Source: Anatilimnocola floriformis (GTDB lineage: Bacteria; Planctomycetota; Planctomycetia; Pirellulales; Pirellulaceae). Taken from it: a stretch of 64,000 nt of DNA. Under the pieces are notes generated by a model, which worked only from the letters and a program-made list of their open reading frames with translations, did no database searches and was not told the origin of the DNA. Position numbers and translations under genes: made by a program. The stretch lies in NCBI RefSeq assembly GCF_024256385.1, contig NZ_JAMLFW010000001.1:3782001-3846000 (forward strand), in the 5' to 3' direction. Below, piece after piece: positions 60,021-64,000 of the stretch (position 1 is its first letter; each line of letters begins with the position of its first letter).

Positions 60021-61064
60021 TTATTTGTTGCTTGCGATTGGAATCGCAAAATCACCTTTCAAGCTGCGCCAAACCGAGTGGATGTGGTTGGCTTTGCTAC
60101 CCCCCACGCCATCTTGGTGGTTCACAAACTCAAGCACAAACGACGGGCCTTGCACGCGATAGTAGTGGCCCACTTCCGGCTTGGTTGCGCCCCACCAGCC
60201 GAAATAGATGCGATCGAGATTATCGGCTTTGATCTCGTCAAGATTGGCGGCCGCCACATCTTCGGTGAGATGGCTGTTATAGGTTTCGATCAATGACCAG
60301 AGAATCTTCTTCTGGGCATCGGTCAGTTTGCTGACAGCAATTCCTTCCGGCGCTCCTTGCGGCGGCTGAGGTTTTCCAGCCGCGCGATATTCGGTCGGAG
60401 CTTTGTCCGAGAGGATCGCAACTTTTTTCTGCTCGTCGTCAAGTGCGTTGATGAGATCAAAGCCCAGTTGCTCTTCGCCAGCCAACGTGCGCGTGCCGAC
60501 TGCCGGTCCGCCGCTGATGAAGTCCTTGACGATCGAAGGGTTTGCACCCCAAAAGCTGGGCGTATCAGCAACGACAGCGCCGTCTTTCACCACGAAGTTC
60601 AGCGACAAGTGATGCCCTTCGAAGCTGTAACCCCAAGTGCCGGTGGCGGCGGGAGTGCCGAAGATGCTGAGAAAGTAGCGCTGTGGATCGCGCAGAGGCG
60701 CCGTCTTTGCCTTCTTCTCATCTTCGAACAGGTTGTTTTCGAGCGACATGATGCGCGTGGCTTTTTCGTAGCCCGAGGAACTCAAGCTCGCCTTGAGCAA
60801 CTCGTGCGTCAAGTCCTTTAGTTCACTCTTCATGTCGCGCAGCGGCAGTCCTTTGCGTTCCGGCTTCGGAATGTTGTGCCAATCGGTGCGGCGCGGATCG
60901 TCGTACTTGAGCATGATCTTGGCGGCATCGGCTTCCGACAGCGAAGTGGCCAGCGTAGCCGCCGCTTTCGTCATGGCAGCGCCGGTTTTCGTTTGCTCTG
61001 TCTCGGCGGCGGGGAGCGCGAAACAGGAGATCAATAGGAGAGCAAGGGTGAGAAGTCGATTCAT
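60021..61064 (-). CDS. DUF3500 exported protein
   Basis: 347 residues with signal peptide 'TLALLLISCFALPAAE'. 'KIMLKYDDPRRTDWHNIPKP', 'KGLPLRDMKSELKDLTHELL', 'YFLSIFGTPAATGTWGYSFE', 'GHHLSLNFVVKDG', 'FWGANPSIV', and near the end 'IYFGWWGATKPEVGHYYRVQ' with 'DGVGGSKANHIHSVWR'. These are the signature blocks of DUF3500. The conserved His residues (GHH, NHIH) suggest metal binding. Divergent from the TonB receptor gene, with 250 bp between. Confidence 0.88.
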   Translation of the reverse strand: MNRLLTLALLLISCFALPAAETEQTKTGAAMTKAAATLATSLSEADAAKIMLKYDDPRRTDWHNIPKPERKGLPLRDMKSELKDLTHELLKASLSSSGYEKATRIMSLENNLFEDEKKAKTAPLRDPQRYFLSIFGTPAATGTWGYSFEGHHLSLNFVVKDGAVVADTPSFWGANPSIVKDFISGGPAVGTRTLAGEEQLGFDLINALDDEQKKVAILSDKAPTEYRAAGKPQPPQGAPEGIAVSKLTDAQKKILWSLIETYNSHLTEDVAAANLDEIKADNLDRIYFGWWGATKPEVGHYYRVQGPSFVLEFVNHQDGVGGSKANHIHSVWRSLKGDFAIPIASNK

Positions 61065-61312
61065 AGTGGAACTCGAATGCGGAGGGAGAGGAATACAGCG
61101 GGTTTCATACGCGGCTCATTCTAGCGAGCATCAGAATGAGCAGCTAGTTTGGGCAAGCTCAGCAAAAAGGAATGCGATCGAGTGCGGTCGCTTTAGTTCC
61201 CTCCACCTGGGAGTTGACAGCAACATATTCAGACTTTGATCGAAATGACCGATATCATCGTTACAAGTGGCTCAGTTTACTTTCGGAACGCTAGCGATGC
61301 AGGCAGGACAAG

Positions 61313-63424
61313 GTGCGGCGCTCTTACTATTTATCCCATCTCTTGAGCTGCGCTTTGAGCCTGAGTGCTTTTGTTGCCACGTTGGCGCAAGAAGCGAACG
61401 AGCCTCCTCTGCTGCCTGAGACAACCGTTGAGGGGGGCGCGCCCCGAGCTCCTGAACCATTTCCAGAGTCACCAATTCCTGCGGAGTTCCCGTTCGAGCA
61501 AACACTGCAGACCTTTGAAGCGCAGCGCAGTGACAACCTCTTGGGCGAAGTGCGCTCGGCGTCAGAGGGAATCATCGGGCAGCCCGATCTGGAGTTTCGC
61601 CCCTTGCTCCGTCCTGCGGCAGTTCTAGAACTGATCCCCGGCATGATTGCTACGCAGCACAGCGGCTCAGGCAAAGCCAACCAATACTTTCTCCGCGGTT
61701 TCAATCTCGACCACGGCACCGACTTCAACGTGCGCGTGAACGATGTGCCGATCAACTTGCCGACTAACGGCCACGGTCAGGGCTATCTCGATCTCAACTG
61801 GTTAATTCCCGAACTGATCGACACGATTCAGTTCAAGAAGGGGCCGTATTACGCCGAGGTCGGCGATTTCTCCTCGGCTGGCGCAGCAGACATTCGTTAT
61901 GCGCGAACATTGCCCTATGGAATCGCCACGGCCACCGCGGGTGGCTTTGACTACTATCGGGCGCTCGTGGCCAAGTCAGTGCGAGTTGGTCCCGGTGATC
62001 TGACGTTCGCCTATGAGCAGGTTTTCAACAACGGACCTTGGGAAGTACCCGAGGGGTTCAACAAGTTCAACGGCGTGCTGAGCTATTCGATTGGGGATAA
62101 CGATCATGGCGCTTCAGTGACCGCGATGGGTTACCGCAGCTATTGGACGGCAACCAACCAGATTCCAATCATGGCCATTCAGGCTGGCCAGGTCGGCCGC
62201 TTCGGTTCTCTTGATCCCACAGACGGCGGCGAAACCGATCGAGTTACGCTGAATGGTCAGTATTGGCTGCGGACCGACGAGGGGGTGACGCGGGCCAACA
62301 TTTACAGCAGCTACTACGATTTGAACCTGTTCTCGAATTTCACGTTCTTCCTGAACGACCAGGTCAACGGCGACCAGATTCAGCAGATCGACAACCGCGT
62401 GTACAGCGGCGCCAACGTCTCTCATCAGTGGTTGAATGAGATCGGCTCCAACACAGTGGGTTTTCAGTTCCGCAACGACCACATTGCGAATGTGCAGATC
62501 AACCACACCGACGGTCGGCAACTGATCGACGTCACCAGCAAGGACAAGGTCGATCAGCAGTCGTATTCCCTCTATGTGAATAACGAAACGCAGATCACAC
62601 AGCAACTGCGCTCGGTGATTGGGCTGCGTGGCGATTGGTATTCGTTCACTGCGGAGGATCGCTTAACTCCAGCGGACTCAGGTTCAGTGCAAGCCGCCAT
62701 CTTCAGTCCGAAAATCGGCCTGGCCTGGGCCGCGTTAGAGAACAGCGAACTCTTCATCAACTGGGGCCTCGGCTTCCATAGCAACGATGCCCGCGGCGTC
62801 ACGACACAAGTCAATCCGGCTAACCCATTGGTGCGGTCAAACGGCTTTGAGGTGGGTGGACGGAGCTACGTGAACGAGCGGTGGCAAACCACGCTGACAG
62901 GCTGGTACTTGGAGCTCGATTCTGAACTCGTCTTCGTAGGCGATGAAGGCACGACAGAGCCAGCCGGAGCCAGCCATCGCGGCGGCATTGAATGGACGAA
63001 TCTTTACAAGCTGAATGACTACATGGTGCTCGATTTCGATTATGCCTATGTTCGTCCGAGGCTGGAAGGCGGTCAGTTCATCCCTAATGCAGTCGAAAAC
63101 GTCCTGAGCACCGGCTTCACGATTCACGATCCCGAAGGTGGCGCGTTCCTGTCGCTTCGAGTACAGAGTTACGGTCCGGCAGCGCTCATTGAAGACAACA
63201 GCGCACGATCGAGCGTTACCACGGTCGTGAATCTGCAAACTGGTTACGTTTGGGAAGACTGGCGGCTCACCGTCGATATTTTCAACCTGCTGAATTCGAA
63301 GGCCAACGACATCACGTACTTCTATGAATCTCGCCGTCTGCCTGGTCTACCTGCCGTCGAGGATTACCACATTCATCCAGTAGCTCCCGCGATGGGACGG
63401 GTCACGTTGACTCGTTCGTTCTAA
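61313..63424 (+). CDS. TonB-dependent outer-membrane receptor
   Basis: 703 residues from GTG 61313 (AGGA close upstream). Signal peptide 'SHLLSCALSLSAFVATLAQ', a possible TonB box near 'PETTVEGG', plug domain 'ELIPGMIATQHSGSGKANQY', 'FLRGFNLDHGTDFNVRVNDV', 'PELIDTIQFKKGPYYAEVGD'. A 22-strand barrel ends in 'MGRVTLTRSF' with the terminal aromatic residue needed for outer-membrane insertion. It imports a scarce ligand with energy from TonB; which one cannot be read, but metal-type neighbours (DUF4198, Cys-rich proteins) suggest a metal complex. Confidence 0.9.
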   Translation: MRRSYYLSHLLSCALSLSAFVATLAQEANEPPLLPETTVEGGAPRAPEPFPESPIPAEFPFEQTLQTFEAQRSDNLLGEVRSASEGIIGQPDLEFRPLLRPAAVLELIPGMIATQHSGSGKANQYFLRGFNLDHGTDFNVRVNDVPINLPTNGHGQGYLDLNWLIPELIDTIQFKKGPYYAEVGDFSSAGAADIRYARTLPYGIATATAGGFDYYRALVAKSVRVGPGDLTFAYEQVFNNGPWEVPEGFNKFNGVLSYSIGDNDHGASVTAMGYRSYWTATNQIPIMAIQAGQVGRFGSLDPTDGGETDRVTLNGQYWLRTDEGVTRANIYSSYYDLNLFSNFTFFLNDQVNGDQIQQIDNRVYSGANVSHQWLNEIGSNTVGFQFRNDHIANVQINHTDGRQLIDVTSKDKVDQQSYSLYVNNETQITQQLRSVIGLRGDWYSFTAEDRLTPADSGSVQAAIFSPKIGLAWAALENSELFINWGLGFHSNDARGVTTQVNPANPLVRSNGFEVGGRSYVNERWQTTLTGWYLELDSELVFVGDEGTTEPAGASHRGGIEWTNLYKLNDYMVLDFDYAYVRPRLEGGQFIPNAVENVLSTGFTIHDPEGGAFLSLRVQSYGPAALIEDNSARSSVTTVVNLQTGYVWEDWRLTVDIFNLLNSKANDITYFYESRRLPGLPAVEDYHIHPVAPAMGRVTLTRSF

Positions 63425-63452
63425 TCGCAGTGCTCGGCATCACGGAGGCACG

Positions 63453-63740
63453 ATGGTAAGCATCAAGTCACTGGATGGCGAAGATGAACTCTTCGAGTTC
63501 TGCATGCCTGAACTTACGGAGGCCGCCGATCTGCAGGATTACGTGCAACGCACAATCGCCTGGCACGGCCAAGCAAATTTCCGCCGGCTCTACGTTGAGG
63601 GTCAAGGTGGCGATCCAAGCCTGGGCGAAGAAGTCGTTTCACTGCGGACAAAATATCCGTTCTGGCAAGGCCGATGGGTCGTGTTTGACTTCGGCGGTCG
63701 TTACCTGCGACGCGAAATCGTACGCACGGAAGTCGGTTGA
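63453..63740 (+). CDS. small hypothetical protein
   Basis: 95 residues, ATG 63453 preceded by GGAGG. 'IKSLDGEDELFEFCMPELTE', 'AADLQDYVQRTIAWHGQANF', 'LGEEVVSLRTKYPFWQGRWV', ending 'FGGRYLRREIVRTEVG'. Acidic start, helical middle, beta end. Downstream of the receptor and possibly co-transcribed. Not identified. Confidence 0.6.
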   Translation: MVSIKSLDGEDELFEFCMPELTEAADLQDYVQRTIAWHGQANFRRLYVEGQGGDPSLGEEVVSLRTKYPFWQGRWVVFDFGGRYLRREIVRTEVG

Positions 63741-63786
63741 CATATTGACCTTTGCTTGATCGAAAGTCCTTTCTGAAAGATTCCCG

Positions 63787-64000
63787 ATGGCGACTTACGA
63801 AGGGCGAAAACTGCATCCGAACTACTGGTTCAACAAGTCCTCGGACCTGCATGGTGCAGCTGCCGTCTTGTGGACAGCGATGAACAACGACGACACGACA
63901 CTACGCGCCGAGTGTGCCCTGGACCCCAGTTATCGGTTCAAGGTTGCACTTCCATTGCCGTTTCGAATGCTGTGCGGGATGTCGATCGAGCTTTTGCTCA
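63787..64000 (+). CDS. hypothetical protein, partial (runs off the window)
   Basis: ATG 63787; 71 residues seen: 'MATYEGRKLHPNYWFNKSSD', 'LHGAAAVLWTAMNNDDTTLR', 'AECALDPSYRFKVALPLPFR', 'MLCGMSIELLL'. Open to the right edge. Reads like a folded soluble protein; the style is that of a planctomycete family of unknown function. Same direction as the two genes before it. Confidence 0.6.
   Translation, partial: MATYEGRKLHPNYWFNKSSDLHGAAAVLWTAMNNDDTTLRAECALDPSYRFKVALPLPFRMLCGMSIELLL

Noticed and set aside
1-64000. CRISPR array or rRNA genes
   Set aside because: No regularly spaced direct repeats and no rRNA signature stretches were seen on either strand.

Overview
The window is high-GC bacterial chromosome that reads as a planctomycete (Pirellulales/Gemmatales type). 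The pointers are a DUF1559 protein with a type-II prepilin N-terminus, a beta-helix protein with the N-terminal planctomycete motif 'LEERRLLA', two formylglycine sulfatases, a secreted SASA esterase, DUF3500 and DUF4198 proteins, and remnants of the acyltransferase/FAD-oxidase/RND set common in this phylum. No rRNA, CRISPR array or complete tRNA is visible.

Layout. 1-9 kb: a PAS histidine kinase running off the left edge, a secreted beta-helix protein, a YihY/BrkB membrane protein, a diadenylate-cyclase-like (DAC) protein, and a broken FAD/NAD(P)-oxidoreductase beside a 3'-truncated catalase. 9-27 kb: an accessory zone of very small genes. Two sulfatases, an SDR dehydrogenase and an esterase sit among several families of paralogous proteins of 50-105 residues, SlyD-like FKBP isomerases, a HARE-HTH protein, REP-like repeats and gene fragments. 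Four small genes share an almost identical ~55 bp 5' leader ending at the ribosome-binding site. 27-35 kb: a gene graveyard. An RND/MMPL exporter, a secreted helical-repeat-like protein, an NmrA-like protein, a DUF899 protein, an ACP-acyltransferase, an FAD oxidase and a NERD protein are frameshifted or internally deleted, while an alpha/beta hydrolase, a DHFR-like reductase and a DUF2892 membrane protein look intact.

35.7-50.0 kb: a mobile element. It has a tyrosine integrase next to the 3' half of a tRNA-Leu(CAA) gene, two small helix-turn-helix proteins, a Ycf35 (DUF1257)-DUF2997-Ycf46-like AAA+ cassette, a sliding-clamp-like protein, a truncated reverse transcriptase translationally coupled to an unknown P-loop/helicase-like protein, and an IS630 insertion with TA target duplication that splits an open frame.

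50-64 kb: chromosomal genes that look like one envelope/metal-handling neighbourhood: DUF4198 protein, a conserved hypothetical, a sialidase-like propeller, two divergent cysteine-rich membrane-anchored paralogues, DUF1559, a lipoprotein fused to a PepSY remnant, a membrane-anchored redoxin, a PQQ-type propeller, a c-type cytochrome, DUF3500, a TonB-dependent receptor and two small genes, the last running off the right edge.

Functional assignments are by recognition of motifs read directly in the translated sequence; no database search was run. The number of frameshifts between 27 and 37 kb could be real decay or indel errors in the assembly, and the text says where this matters.
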